From Aculops lycopersici (lineage: Eukaryota; Arthropoda; Arachnida; Trombidiformes; Eriophyidae): DNA of 64,000 bases. Location of the stretch: assembly GCA_015350385.1 (NCBI GenBank), contig WNKI01000002.1, positions 2,146,809 through 2,210,808 on the forward strand, given 5' to 3'. Positions 11,501 through 23,300 of the stretch are shown here, one piece after another. A program made the position numbers and the translations under genes. The notes under the pieces are model-generated. The model ran no database searches. It had not been told where the DNA came from and saw nothing but the letters and a program-made list of their open reading frames with translations. How positions within the stretch are numbered: position 1 is the stretch's first letter; every line of letters begins with the position of its first letter.

Positions 11501-11567
11501 ACTTGCTCTGCGAGCAAATTGGAACTGATCGAGCAAGATTCCAGGGTGCATGAGTAGTGGAGTTCAT
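8532..11567 (-). CDS. ADAM10: ADAM10/Kuzbanian-type membrane metalloprotease
   Basis: Single exon, 1011 residues. A hydrophobic signal or anchor lies at about 40-60 (CCYVLIIFLCTCYLASA). The prodomain is long and ends in basic sites (HRRAKRD, ASRIKRQ, RPRR). The catalytic domain starts near CALYIQTDTYLWNY and carries the zinc site HEIGHNFGSPHD, first His at residue 634, followed by NYIMYSSATSGE and NNNKFSSCSIRNIS. A disintegrin domain (CGNKIVEEGEECDCGYN) and a Cys-rich region (ECNNGTQICMNGKCGGSIC; GSPCNEFLGYCDVFQRCRPV) follow, then a transmembrane helix (WWACALLAIGFMMLMYVFI) and a tail with CAVHTPTSNPK and a Pro/Arg-rich end. This domain order and the CAVHTP..NPK junction identify ADAM10 rather than ADAM17. 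The enzyme sheds the ectodomains of Notch, Delta and other surface proteins. All catalytic residues are present. The prodomain and its junction contain Gln/His-rich insertions. The gene is intronless, unlike most animal ADAM10 genes. Confidence 0.95.
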   Translation of the reverse strand: MNSTTHAPWNLARSVPICSQSKYNNQSKNKRWKLGIDYNSIDSCCYVLIIFLCTCYLASASITSSGQHHQQRETRSIKISSSNSEKIHNDELDSTTGEQQLSRYNNILSRHIKHFEPLNYNHHEVHRRAKRDLEQHQLEQEEQQNDGKQRQRSNSKNFPIKIDFNAHNRVFKLRLKPDVESVFANGAIIENHEGKSIKQDINHQMFSLSGHLHDQPEKSLVFGSLKKGVFEGRIHTDDNEVFYVERARKYVDDLREHNAKFQNLSKPSDLDFHSVIYSGVDVNHPHAEEHQHDQQSSVFTHVDQLPSLGSSTCGEQKEEVKDWLKRVSESAIPGSEKQYLALGNETKRPKTQREIFYERMSQMYEYSLDGHQLNETSPIIEDFSWSPYGGRTRDNWIDSGIHEAQHDHPNKRSSSRPASRIKRQTDLFDLNLLSPKPRISHRPPSEQPQRPRRACALYIQTDTYLWNYTRRHHDNDLDTREDIASLVAQHIKAVNHIYENSDFGGVRGLKFIVQRLRINDTSACEGSKRSSNPFCHPNLDVSNFLNLNSQFNHNDFCLAYIFTYRDFSGGTLGLAWVASTSGASGGICEKYKSYTENINGRQVQTKRSLNTGIITFVNYNSRVPPKVSELTLAHEIGHNFGSPHDFPTDCTPGGPQGNYIMYSSATSGERANNNKFSSCSIRNISSVLHAILAADSKDNCFEVDNGPFCGNKIVEEGEECDCGYNAQECTEQCCVPRELSMDIDYGGSRSCQRIRGKECSPSEGPCCSDECSFAGREKLCRQETECSHQQTCDSSQSMCPESAPKPNMTECNNGTQICMNGKCGGSICMKYNMEECFLTSKTGAKPEDMCEVACQQRDQPSTCRRTSEIPEMKHMSGLKLRPGSPCNEFLGYCDVFQRCRPVDAEGPLARLKNTLLNQRTLTTIRQWAITHWWACALLAIGFMMLMYVFIECCAVHTPTSNPKKKPALRISDTIRHPAHTLRRKRRVHGPQGRSALPGSGRPPNEGFLFPA

Positions 11568-14500
11568 TTTTGTTTCTAGGATAATTAATGGTGCTAGAGA
11601 TTATAATATACAATTAGACACCACGAGATAGGTGAGTATAAAAATATTGTTTGGTGAGTGTCAGTTTGTTGTCTCGATAATGTTGTTGCAATGAAGAAAC
11701 TCGATCATTATCCTGAATTCTCTCTAGATGGCCGCTCTCTAGATTATCAAATGAACTAAAGTAAATATATCTTTGGTAGGGTTTGATTGTTGTTGCAAAG
11801 TTGGAGAGTTTTGCAAATCGTTTCTTATGTTTAATGAGCATAACAACTTATTAAAAACCTAGCGATGAGTCGCTTTATGGTGAATAGTGCGACATTGTTG
11901 TTGCTATTTTTGACTACTCCCTTGGTGATTTTTTCAAAGTTGCTCTTTGAAATTATGGTATAAATAATTCAACAATAAATTTGATTGGTGGAGCTAGTTT
12001 GGTTCTTGGTAAAGTGGCACCAAGATTCTGGAGACTGGCCCCTTTGTAAATAGAATAAAACTTTTCGCTAGTTTCTAGGATTATTATTGCAACTTGAGGA
12101 CGTTCGATTCGAATATAAGAACGCGTGCAGAGTGGCACTCAATAGTTAGCTGGCTCTTGATATGTAAGAAAGATTAAAATAATTATGTGTAAATATATCG
12201 AGGTGTTATTATTATAACTATGTGACTTGAAACCGTAGCCGGTAGAATAGAATAAAATGACCTAATACTGAAATATTCCACTGGACGAGATGGGTTTTGT
12301 TTTGTTCTGTTCCCGAGGCTTTGGCTGCTACTGCTGCCACTGCTGCCTTTGCCTTGGCCTTTGCCTTCGCTCGGGCTCAAACAGACTTGTGGGCTCGAGC
12401 TGCTGCTGCTGCTGCTGTCGCTACTGTTGTTTTGGTGGCTGCCTTTGCATTTTTCGCCCGAAAAATAGTATTCCGTTCGTCTTGCATTGTGGCGCCGCTG
12501 CTGCTGCTGGCGCTGTGGTTTCTCGGGTTTAGACTTTGTGTTGCCATTGGTAAGGCTTCAGTGCCGTGAACTTGCAGCGGCAGACATGGGAAAATGGGAA
12601 GCAACAGCAATCGAGCAGAGAGAAACTGTACAAAACTTGACTTCATGTGACCACGAATACGCGACACCGATTGTACCACAGTGTGAGTTTACTTCTCTCT
12701 CTCTCTCTGTGAGTCGTGTGTTGTGTTGAGCACCGTGTTTCAGTAGGATTGTGTGTGCGTTGGCGTCTCCACTTCCAATGGCTGTGAGTGTGCGTGCGTG
12801 CGTCTATCACCAGTGTAAACTGCAGTCAATCTGCAGTTTCCAGTTGGCAGCCACGAAAGCCAACGAGTCTGCACCGCCGTCGCTCAACACAATGGAATAT
12901 CCCATTGCGTTACTGTTGTTGTTGTTGTCGGTTGCGCCACCCAAATGACCAAGCAAATTAAGTGCTTAATGGCTGCTGTTGTACAGAGCACAGTGCTCAT
13001 GTTGCTACCTCTTACTGTGTGTCTATGTCCTGTTATCCCCGTTGAACCACCGATAGCAAGTTCGAGTCTCGACTGCCGGCAGCGAGTGGCCATTGTGACG
13101 ACATAGCCTTAGTATACAGAGGGATTGTGATAAGGATACAGAGGGAGTGAGCGACAAGCTGGGCGGAAACTCGACAAGTTTAGGGCAAGCCGATGGAAAT
13201 AACCACTTGCTTAGTGTTGGCGGCTATTGTATTCAGTCGTCAACTGTTCAAAAGTGACCAACACACAAATTTATACTCATACATACACAAGCCAACTTAA
13301 GCCTTTGAGGTCTCGCCAACTTTGAACTCTGCGGCGGTCGAGTGGTGGCTTACCATTGCCATTAGTATTGCTTCTATTGCTGTTGCTATTAATTTTCTCA
13401 CGGCTATCTGTTGTTGCGACGGACAACACGGCAACAATAACCGGAAACATCTTGTGGCTTACTATTGGGTTGCTCTTTTTCTAGCTCTCCGCTGCTCTTG
13501 CGTCGGGAAGCTGAAGCTGCAATCCTGCCTGTTTAGTTGTGATGGTTGCAGTAGTAGAGTCAGTGGTATACGACAGTGCAGCCGATTGATCTGCATCCAT
13601 AAAAACGAGATCCTTGTTAGCATTGAAGCTCATTTGAAACAGATATGCTCCCAATTCATTATGCTTGGTTTATACTGACTATACTCATGACGTTTCTCCT
13701 GCTTGAAAGTCAAGATCGGAATCGACACGCTCACTGAAGAGAAAGTATCACTGATCAATCAATCGATCGATCAAAAGGGATGGCACTTGAATACGAAACA
13801 ACCCTCCAGGCGAGAGTCTTGGGAGTTGCGCTGTGTTTTTTGCAAGACCAAACATACACACAACTCTGCGGTTTGGTTCAAGGCGACAGGTAGCTCCACT
13901 CCTCAGGACGTTCAGGTTGTCAAATTCAACTCGAGATCTTGGATACCGAGTCAGTACTCAGTAGTGGCACAATGTTGGCGGCGGCGACGATTGTGGTGGC
14001 CCGCCAAGCAATTGAGTTGGTTTCAGCTCATCCTGTTGCCTGACTCAAACGTTATCTTGAACACTAACAATCACTACAAGAGCGACAGCTTGCCGGTCGG
14101 TGTCTCTCTGCACCGATCTCTTGTTGAGCTTGAGTAGTGCCGATCCATCCGACGAGCCGCCGCCAACCGCAAATGGCAACCAACTATTAGATAAAACTTT
14201 CAACCGCTGTCCCTGCCCCTGTTGGTTGGTAGTCTTGTCAGTCGGTTACTCTTACTGCAACCGTGAAAATGGTACAAGAAAATTGCTAGCCACTATCTCG
14301 ACGCCACCTCTTCAACGAGATAACAACGGGAGCCTCGACGGCGGGCCGAAAATTGTATCAATCGACGGACGTGTTAGGATCAGCGGCGCGAGTCAAACTG
14401 AGAGCAATTTGTAGCTATTTCTTCTGACTAAACCGAGAAGAAAGTTGAAAAGGTAGAGAGGGAGAGCAAAGGTATTTGGTGGCGAAACCGCAACCAAGAT

Positions 14501-17500
14501 AACGGCATTTCTGCTGCTGCCGCCACCGCCGACAATGACAACAACGCGAGGCTCTAGTCATGGAAAGAGTTACATTTTATTTCATAGCCAAACCAAGGAA
14601 TATATTGAAAAAAGAGAGGAAAGCTGCCATAGGGCTTGAGTAACTCGAGTTGGTTTGAGTAGAGCTTGCTCATAATGCACACCATTGTGCGCTTGAGTGC
14701 TGAGCTCCCTTTGTTGGCGAGCTAATGATGATTCGGTCTCGCCAGCAGCAAGAAGTTTTTGTTGCTCGCTCACTCACCCATTTGTTCGCCTCTTGCTTCT
14801 TGCCTTTGAGCTCACCTGTTGCTTTTCCCTCGCGTGAGGCTTAAGCACACAAAGGTGAGTGAGTACTCTCACCTGGTAACAGTACAAAAGTGGATATTCT
14901 TGTCCCTGCTGCTATTTTCCGCCACACAACCAACCCACCAAGACCAACGAGCAGTGAGCATATTGGCAGCTCATTTAACATTAACAGGCACAGACTAATA
15001 ATACCAAAGGCAATCACCTGATAATACGAGCGGCTAAACCGAAAGGCTTAAGAGTTGAGATTGACTAAAATCCAATTACCGTTGGTTATGGTTGCCATTG
15101 CTACTTTCGCGATTGCTGCTTCTGTTTGGTGGAGGAGACTAACACAAGCAAGCTTATCAACATTCCGTTCAGTTAGCTTGCTTTCTCGATTGAACCTACG
15201 GGTAATGTGCTTGCTCTAACTGAATAAATATTTGTGGCCTCCTCGGCACTGGCAACAATTCATTATCAAACTTCGCCTTCATATTACTAATTATAATTGT
15301 TGTTTGTTTCATTCATTCGCTTTCGACAGCAACGCAAATGTGTTGTTTCGAGTTTTGCTAACTCATTGTTTGTCATGAGCTCAAGTTGCCCAGAAGATTT
15401 GGGTTCATTATTAAAATGAAGTGTCTAAGAACAGGTAGCGCGTCGAGGATGCGCAACTAACGACGTTGGCCAGATGAAAACATATAAATCTATCTGGCTC
15501 ACCGGCAACAAGCAGCAGGATAGACTGATTCGGTCCACTGGTCTCAAGTCTCTTTGGGGTTGAAGTTCTTGTTTGTCGATTCAATCAAATCTAAATTGAG
15601 TTTAGTCTTAGATTAGCCGCCAGTTTGCACCCGATCCATTGAAATGCCATATAAAATGCACTCGACATTTAACATGAGTTAGGAAACGACAGTAGATGTG
15701 GGACGTTTCGAAATAGTTAGCAAGGTTTTATGGTTTCAGTTTTGTTGTTTAGCGCCTTTTTGCAGCCGCCGCCACCTATCAGGAAGTTCTGCGGTTGGAC
15801 GTCGACTGGGTTAAGGAACAAGAGAGAGAGAGAGGGTCAGGGTTCAGCATTACAAACTAAGAGTGTTACCTATTCAGCTAGTTGCTTGCTCTTTGGTGAT
15901 TATATAATTCAACAGAAACTCCTATAACAACCACGGCAAATAAGTGATAACTAGCACTTGTCCTCTTTCTAGCAACAGCAAAATATCTGCCAAGGCGAGC
16001 GACATGAGTGTTTTTTGTCTCGTTTGCGTCTCATTCTATTGACACTTCTTTTAACTTTCGTCTTCCAAGAAGATCAACCATCTATCTAGCCAATGGGATC
16101 TCATATTTCACAGAGACACACACGAGTGCACACATACACATGAATGCAACTAAGGCAGCTAACGGTTAACTGTAGTCTAAGCACTAATATTGGCATGTGA
16201 CCATGACAAGTGCCAATACCATCAGGTAGCTGTGGCAACTCGTCGAGACTGTTGGCGAGTCGCGTTAGTTTGCGTGCTCTTTTGCTTTGCGCACAATACT
16301 AATTATCCACCATTGGACTTGGCCACCTTATTTTTTAATTTTAGCAAAAACCACTGAGCTGTCACATGATTTGGATCAGCAGATTTTCAATTATCGCTCA
16401 GTGAGAGTGGAAGGGATCAGCGAACTCGTGAGCAAAACTTCCAAAGTGTTTACCTGAGTTTGATTTAGTTTAGTTTTTTCATCTATTTTGTTTGTTTGTC
16501 TGTATGCGCATCCGCATCACCAATTAGTTTCAGGTGAGCCACTGAAGAGATTTGGCATCGAAGCTAACGGTGCATTGTTATCTGTAAGTCAATATGTCGG
16601 GTGTTGGAATTAATAGAGCGTTTAAAAAAAGAAACAACAACAACGATAGTCACAATGAGATCAAGCCAATTGATACTACCTAGCGATACCTCTAGTTATT
16701 AGTGTGATAAACACGTCAACGTCAACGTCAACCACCACCGACGACGACGCACACACCACAACCACTACGACCAGCACGATCACCACCAACCTAGTAGCAT
16801 TAGTGGTATTGCTAGGTTCTACTGTTGCTATTTGTATAGATCCAGTGGAAAATTATAATATTTTCCATGGGATTTGATTGATCTCAGTAGTTGGCTCCAT
16901 TGATAAGTCAACATTTTATCTGTCTAGTCAATTGGCTGTCGCAACAAACGAAGAAGACGGAGGAGAAGGCAGCCAAAGGCGTTTCTATTGTTGTTGTTGC
17001 TGCTGCTGGTGCTCGAGTGTAACATATTGGCGATGCTCCGATCTGATAATTAGAGAAGCCCACGAATAGAAGAGAGGCCTTTTGTTACAGTAACGTCAGC
17101 GCTAAATTGATAGCTAACATTATTATTGGCTCATTAATGCAAGTGAGCATCTTTAATCAATTGAGTCGAGCGGCAGCATCCGATTATCAAGCGATCGTTA
17201 GATCGATGCGCTAGATAAAGACCCAGAGGGGTGAGAGTTTCTGTTATCAGTAGTAGTTAGTCTGCGAGAGCTTTAGTGGCACTAGTCGCAAAAGAAACGA
17301 GGATGAGTTTAGTGCACCAAGTTTGTTTTTTGATTGAACAGAGTCAGGCGTGATATTTCGCTCACCTGTTGCTCCTCCAAGCGCGTGCTCCTGTTATCTT
17401 TAGTATTTATAATCAAGCGCCACTTATAGCGACCTCAACTAGTGCTAACCAAACCACAAGTCACGCGCACAAGAACACGCTTAAAGATATCAACTCAAAC

Positions 17501-17894
17501 CAACGCAAATTGATACATGATTCTAAAGCTGGGGAGGGAAGAAAATTTGGCGACCAAGTTAAAGTGCTCAGCGAGCGAAAATGCAAATGATCAATCGGTA
17601 TCCGTTAATATACTCTTTCATCATTGTTATTAATTAGAAATTTACCTTATCCTAATATTGCAACAGATAAACAGACTCCCACTCAACTGGGCCCACAACT
17701 CCGCGACTCAAGTGGCTAATTATTGAACTTTGCTTGCGCTCACTTGAGGTTGGCAGCGGTAGCAGCAGCAACAGGTAGTTCAAGATCAGAATTCAAGCCT
17801 GAAGTTAAAGAGGAAAGCACAAGACCATAGCATACTATTCCGGTTAGCTAGTAGCGAATTGAAACGTCACATCGAAAACAACAAACAGCACAAA
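11568..17894. other. Long region without a recognisable gene
   Basis: About 6.3 kb holding the upstream region of ADAM10 and then sequence with only short open frames, many of them compositional (Ala/Cys-rich around 12290-12570 from GCT/CTG runs; Gln/His and Pro-type triplet runs around 16720-16790). No conserved protein domain was found in either direction. Copies of CAGGTAG occur at 13887, 15432, 16223 and 17772. It may hold regulatory DNA, unrecognised non-coding exons or long 5' UTRs of MFSD11. I see no tRNA or rRNA. Confidence 0.4.
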
Positions 17895-19382
17895 ATGAAT
17901 CTCCAAAGGCTCAATGTTTTCCTCCTAGGTATAGCATTCCATTTTATATTCTTCTCCTTTCAAACTTCAGTTTTTATTCAACAAACTGTAGTCAATAGTA
18001 TAAAGACAAAGCCCGAGTACAAGTTTAAGGGCGATGGATATGTGAGCTTATGCATTACATACTCTGTCTTTGCTCTATCTAATTGGCTGGCGCCATCTAT
18101 TATCGCAATTACAGGTATCAAGTATGGAATGTTCTTGGGCACCCTAACCTATGCCTTTTATTCTGCCAGCTTCATCTACCCAACAACTGAGCTATTCTAT
18201 GCTGCCGCCGCAATTATTGGCCTCGGCGCTGGGCCTCTGTGGACGGCTCAAGGGAGTTATCTGGCCAAGAATAGTGATGAGGCAACCTCCAGTCAGAATG
18301 CGGGAATTTTTTGGTCCATGTTGCAGTCGAGTATATTATTCGGCAATTTGTTTGTCTATTTTGCCTTTAGTAGTCAAACAACAATCGAGGATGGAACCAG
18401 GTATATTGTTTACGGAGTTTTAACAGGTGTCTGCTTACTCGGCGCGATGGTTATTTTGATGCTCCGAGACAATAGCCGAACTCTAATGATCTCAGAGGAG
18501 ACTCTCACTGCTTTGGGTCAGTTTAAGAGTGCAGTGGAGTTGTCTAAAACTTTTCACATGATTCTCCTGGCATTTGCCTTCCTATTTACTGGCCAACTGT
18601 TGTCCTTTTTCACGGGCGTCTATGGAACGGCCATCGGGGCTACGAGCCAATTTGGTCCCGACTCCAAAAAGTACATAGGACTCTCGGGAATCTTCATTGG
18701 AATTGGCGAAATACTTGGTGGTTCCATCTTCGGGTTGATGGGCGCAAAGGTTAACTCAAAAGTGGGAAGAGGCACAATATTTGGATTGGGTTATGTGGTT
18801 ATAATGGTCGCCTCGGCTTTGATCTACATAAATCTACCGCCCGATTCCTCGCTGCCGAGCGACCAAGTGGCCAAGTTGAAGCCAATTGTAGAGCCAAGAC
18901 TTTGGATTGCATTTTTGGCCAGCACACTGTTGGGCTTTGGAGATGCCTGTTTCAATACACAAATCTACTCGCTATTAATGAGCTCCTACAGCAACAACTC
19001 TCTCGGCGCCTTTGCTCTTTTCAAGTTTATGCAGTCGTTAGGTTCAGCCGTGGCCTTTCTCTACTCCACCAAATTGAATCTCCACTATCAATTGTACATT
19101 CTAGCCTCAATAGCAACCGTGGCCACCTTTTGCTTTATCTTTGTAGACAAGCAATGTAAATCAAGTCATCGATCAATCGAGAAATCGGATTCGCAGACAA
19201 CAATCGTGGGCTCCATCGATAATCAAAACGGCGACGTTGAGGGGAAGGGAGGTAAGAAAACGAAGAGAAAGACATCGAAAGTTACACACAACTACCAGAC
19301 AATTATCCCTACGATCGCAACGTCAACCGGAAGGGGTAATGGTTACGACAATCCAGTTCGCGTGGCCGATGACTTCAATTAG
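17895..19382 (+). CDS. MFSD11: UNC93-like major facilitator protein MFSD11
   Basis: Single exon, 495 residues from the ATG at 17895 (MNLQRLNVFLLGIAFHF). About twelve hydrophobic segments can be traced. Signature stretches shared with MFSD11/UNC93-like proteins are FQTSVFIQQTVVNS, the LWTAQGSYLAKNSDE loop after helix 4, AGIFWSMLQSSILFGNL, FFTGVYGTAIGATSQFG, IGLSGIFIGIGEILGGSIFG, LGFGDACFNTQIYS and ALFKFMQSLGSAVAFLYS. Length is slightly above the usual 450, owing to a Lys/Ser/Thr-rich cytoplasmic tail of about 70 residues. MFSD11 is an orphan transporter expressed in nervous tissue in mammals; its substrate is unknown. A poly(A) signal AATAAA lies at 19631-19636. Confidence 0.93.
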   Translation: MNLQRLNVFLLGIAFHFIFFSFQTSVFIQQTVVNSIKTKPEYKFKGDGYVSLCITYSVFALSNWLAPSIIAITGIKYGMFLGTLTYAFYSASFIYPTTELFYAAAAIIGLGAGPLWTAQGSYLAKNSDEATSSQNAGIFWSMLQSSILFGNLFVYFAFSSQTTIEDGTRYIVYGVLTGVCLLGAMVILMLRDNSRTLMISEETLTALGQFKSAVELSKTFHMILLAFAFLFTGQLLSFFTGVYGTAIGATSQFGPDSKKYIGLSGIFIGIGEILGGSIFGLMGAKVNSKVGRGTIFGLGYVVIMVASALIYINLPPDSSLPSDQVAKLKPIVEPRLWIAFLASTLLGFGDACFNTQIYSLLMSSYSNNSLGAFALFKFMQSLGSAVAFLYSTKLNLHYQLYILASIATVATFCFIFVDKQCKSSHRSIEKSDSQTTIVGSIDNQNGDVEGKGGKKTKRKTSKVTHNYQTIIPTIATSTGRGNGYDNPVRVADDFN

Positions 19383-20348
19383 TTGCCATTGCATCCAATT
19401 GGATGGCCCATTGTGGCGTCAATTGAAGGTCTAGCAGTCGGAATGATAGACAATTAATGTGCCATAGGAAACAAGTATGAAAGAACAAAATGAAAAGACT
19501 GTGATTAGAGGAAACTCTTCTAAACGACTAAAACCAAAATTATAGCTATAATTAAAACAATATTCCCAACTCCAACTAGACCATTGGATGATGGTTCCCC
19601 AGTTGACTAGTAGTTGAGACACATGTCAAAAATAAACGACACTCACTGTTTATACGATCTGCTTCTACCATTTTGCTCGAATGTAACAACTTCTCTTTTA
19701 CTACTTTCGTTTGACGTCCAACCAACTGTCTAAATGACAGAGAGGGGAGAGTGACGATAACTCTCAATTGGAAAAGTCACCAAGTCGTAAACTGGCGCTT
19801 GGCCTCCCAGAGTTTGGGGTTACCGAGTTAGCGGCAAGGGATCTCGTAAAACTAGAAGCCGGGGAACGACTTTTACTCAATGTGCCAAGAGGTTTGTTAA
19901 CGCTATTTGGCGACGGCAGTGGAGCTACATAGGCGACAATAGCACACAGGCTATAAACACCGCAACAGGTGGCTCTAGATTGAGCGACACGGGGCGATGT
20001 GACGCGGCGTCGCGACGCGTCAAGTGCGCTATGCGCGCTCATTACGAAACTCAAGTGGCCAGCATGGCGCCTCAATTTCGGCCGCATCAACAGGTGACAT
20101 GCAACCAGGCCGCCTGTTGATGCAGAGATTTCAATGGGCCCCAAAAGAGTATATAAGCGCGCGAGTTTGTCGAAAGGAATCACAACGGTTCTCCTCCTCT
20201 TCTAATAACGAAGAAGAAGAGTTAGATAGGAAAGGAAATAGATAGGAAAAAGTTAGATAATTTGAGAGTTAGAAGAAGAAGTAGTTGTCGAGTGGATAGA
20301 AGGGAGTTAGTTTTTAAACCAAATCAAAACCAATAGGATTCTAACAAC
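19383..20348. other. Intergenic region; promoter and 5' UTR of the collagen-like gene at its right end
   Basis: Contains the MFSD11 3' UTR (poly(A) signal at 19631-19636) and then sequence leading to the TATA box at 20150. No coding domain was recognised. Confidence 0.5.
20150..20156 (+). promoter_or_regulatory. TATA box of the collagen-like secreted-protein gene
   Basis: TATATAA within AGAGTATATAAGCGCGCG. The expected transcription start is near 20180, giving a purine-rich 5' UTR of about 170 bases up to the ATG at 20349. Confidence 0.75.
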
Positions 20349-23300
20349 ATGAAGCCATTCCAAGTGATCTTGGCCGTGGCCGCAGTCTTATTGGCTGTGG
20401 GCTCTGGTCAAGGGCACATTGTTGCCAGGTCGAACGTTGGCTCGGACTCCGGTATCAATATTGACCTAGGCTTAGGCGGTTTGGGGGATTTTCTTGGCAA
20501 GGTTGCCATCAATGGCCGCAGCGAGTTTACTGATAATTTGTTGCGCAGCATTCCAAGGTTGCCAGTAACCATTCAGTTGCCAAAGGAGAAGACACCTGAA
20601 ATCATGGCTATGATCAAGGAGGCCAACAGCACCAAGTCGGGTCCAACGCGGGTGTTCATCAGTGGGAAGCAAATTGACTTGCCACAACTGACCGAGAAGA
20701 ACGTGGACAAGAGTGCACCAAAGGTTGGCGAGGCCATGAGCAGCTTTGCCGCCACCCTCAAGTCGGTCACCGACGAGGAGGAGTGCGATTGTGATCCAAG
20801 GGACTCGGCAAAGTCGGTCAAGGAGGTCATTGACGCCACCAGCAAGCTTACCCAGGATCTATTGCGATGCCTATTGGACACACTCCAGTCCTCGATTAAG
20901 CAACGTGAGGCCACACTCATTCGTACAATGGTTAGGGAATCCATGGGAGCCCTATCCCGTTCGGTGGATGGCATTTACACAATTTGGAAGCAGGACGCCA
21001 ATGGCAGAAACATGAACTCCGTCCAGGCAGTTGTCGATGGTTTGATGAACGTCTTGAACCGTTTCTCTAGCCGTCTGACCAGCGCCTTGAGGTCCGACAA
21101 GAAGACTCGCATTGAGACCGTTTCGTATGTCGTGGATTCGGTGGTTAACTTGGTGGCCAACACCTCGCTTGCCATTGCCGCTGACGTCAACGAGGGTCTT
21201 AGCGAGCCTCAACTCGACCAGGTTCTATTGTTATCAAACGATTTGGCCGAGCCATTGACCTCGTCGGTGTTGGCCGAGTTTGTTTCGGGAACAGCTCGTA
21301 TTCCATACATCAACAAGATGATGCTGCAATTCATCTTGGACACACAGAGGATGTCGCGCGGATGCTCCAACTCGAGGGGAGTTCGTGCCGAGCTCTCGAA
21401 GTCGGTCCTCAAGGCTCTGGCCAAGGGATTGACCACCATGAACCTGAAGGTTGCATCGAAGAACCCAGCAAGCGTCGCCTCGCAAGCCCATCGCGACGCA
21501 ACCACTGGCTTCCTAATGTCGCTCATCGGACAGGTTGAGGATTTGCTCAAGGGAGCCGCTAAGATAGGAAACGTTGGCGACGAGTGCAAGAAGCGTGCCG
21601 GCGAGAGTCTATCAAATGTGTCGGCCATTGTTAAGGCTTTGATCGATAATGTCTTCACCGACATCAAGGATCCAAAGCAAAGACAACAAGCAACATTGGC
21701 TGCCGACTTGGGTCGCGATTTTGTTTCAGTCATCGAGATCTTGGGCGCCAACTATGCCAAACAGGGAAGCCACATCTCAAACATCACCAGTTTGATCTTC
21801 CAACTTCTCGAATCGGTTCGTCGTGTTGCCAAGAACGATCAAGCAATTTCAAGGGACTCGCAAGCTGGAGTTACCTCGACCATCACTCTATTGGTTGATC
21901 TTGCTCGTCTATCGATTAGATACGTTCAAGTTTCAGTTGATAAGGTGAGAAAGTCGAATGATAACGAATCGAGATTGAAGATTGCTCGCGAGACGGTGTA
22001 CAAGATGATCGATTCGTTGGTCAAAACTACACGCGGAATCGCACCAGCAAACAACAAGCCATTGACCGATTTGATCAAGGGAACAGGCGATGCTTTGGCA
22101 GAGACCTTGAATGTGTTAGACAAAAACATGTCCAAGAAACCAAGAGCTTCGGGCGACGTCATGTACGAGGTCTTCATGGCTTTGGTTGAAACCAACCGTA
22201 AGCTATTGAACTCGGCCTCGTCACCATCGCGCTCGGGATTGCCAACTTCAGTTCCATTTGATATGCTCTACGGAGTAGCCAACTCTATCCGCACCGCAGC
22301 CATTTGGGCCAACGCTATGACCCGCTCCTCAGGCATGGACGACAAGTTGCGCGCCAAGTTAGTGCAATTTGTCATTGAGATTATCGATGGAGCGCGGGCA
22401 AGTATTAAGGCTAACGAGAAGGGCAACCAGGGACTTGATAGCTCAGTTCAAACCGAACTCGATGACATCAAGCGCGAGCTTGGAAGTATCGCCAAGGATT
22501 TGTTGAGTGGTGTTAAGCCAACCGTCAAGACTTCATGGGACTACGAAGACTACCAAGATAACTCCGACAGGGCAACACTAAGTGGTATCTCTAAGATGGT
22601 TGAATTGATGCACAGATTGGACGACTTGTTCCTATACATCATAGATCAAAACCTGAAGGCACCAACAAGTATTGTTATGAGAAACTCGGAGATGATTGTA
22701 AATGTCATCGGTGTTTTGATGGAGGATGTTGCTAGAACTCCACACGTCAACGAAGACGGATCGGTGGATTTGCCAAGCGGTACTTTGAAGCCAGTCACAG
22801 GAACTGACTCGAACAGCACTGGGGTCCAAGGTGTTAGCACCACTCCGATGCCATCGAGCCCAGAGACTAAGCCTCCACAAACTACCACTCAAAAGCCAAG
22901 TACCTCTAATCCAGGACCCACACCAGGCCACCCAGGCCATCCAGGACACCCAGGACACACAGGCCATCCAGGACACCCAGGACACCCAGGACACCCAGGA
23001 CACCCAGGCCATCCAGGCCAACCAGGAAAGCCAGGACAACCTAGCCAACCAGGACAACCAGGTAAGCCAGGTGAGCCAGGCCATCCAGGACATCCAGGGA
23101 AGCCAGGACATCCAGGAAAGCCAGGACAACCAGGACAACCAGGACAACCAGGACAACCAGGACAACCAGGAACAACTGACCAACCAGGAAGAGGAGGAAA
23201 TGAACCCACAAGACATCCAGGCCACCCAGGCCACCCAGGAAAGCCAGGTGAGCCAGGGCAACCAGGAAAGCCAGGACAACCAGGCCAACCAGGAAAGCCA

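Noticed and set aside
12290..12569. Cys-rich and Ala-rich frames near 12.3-12.6 kb
   Set aside because: They come from GCT/CTG triplet runs read in two frames. No conserved Cys spacing, signal or neighbour supports a gene.
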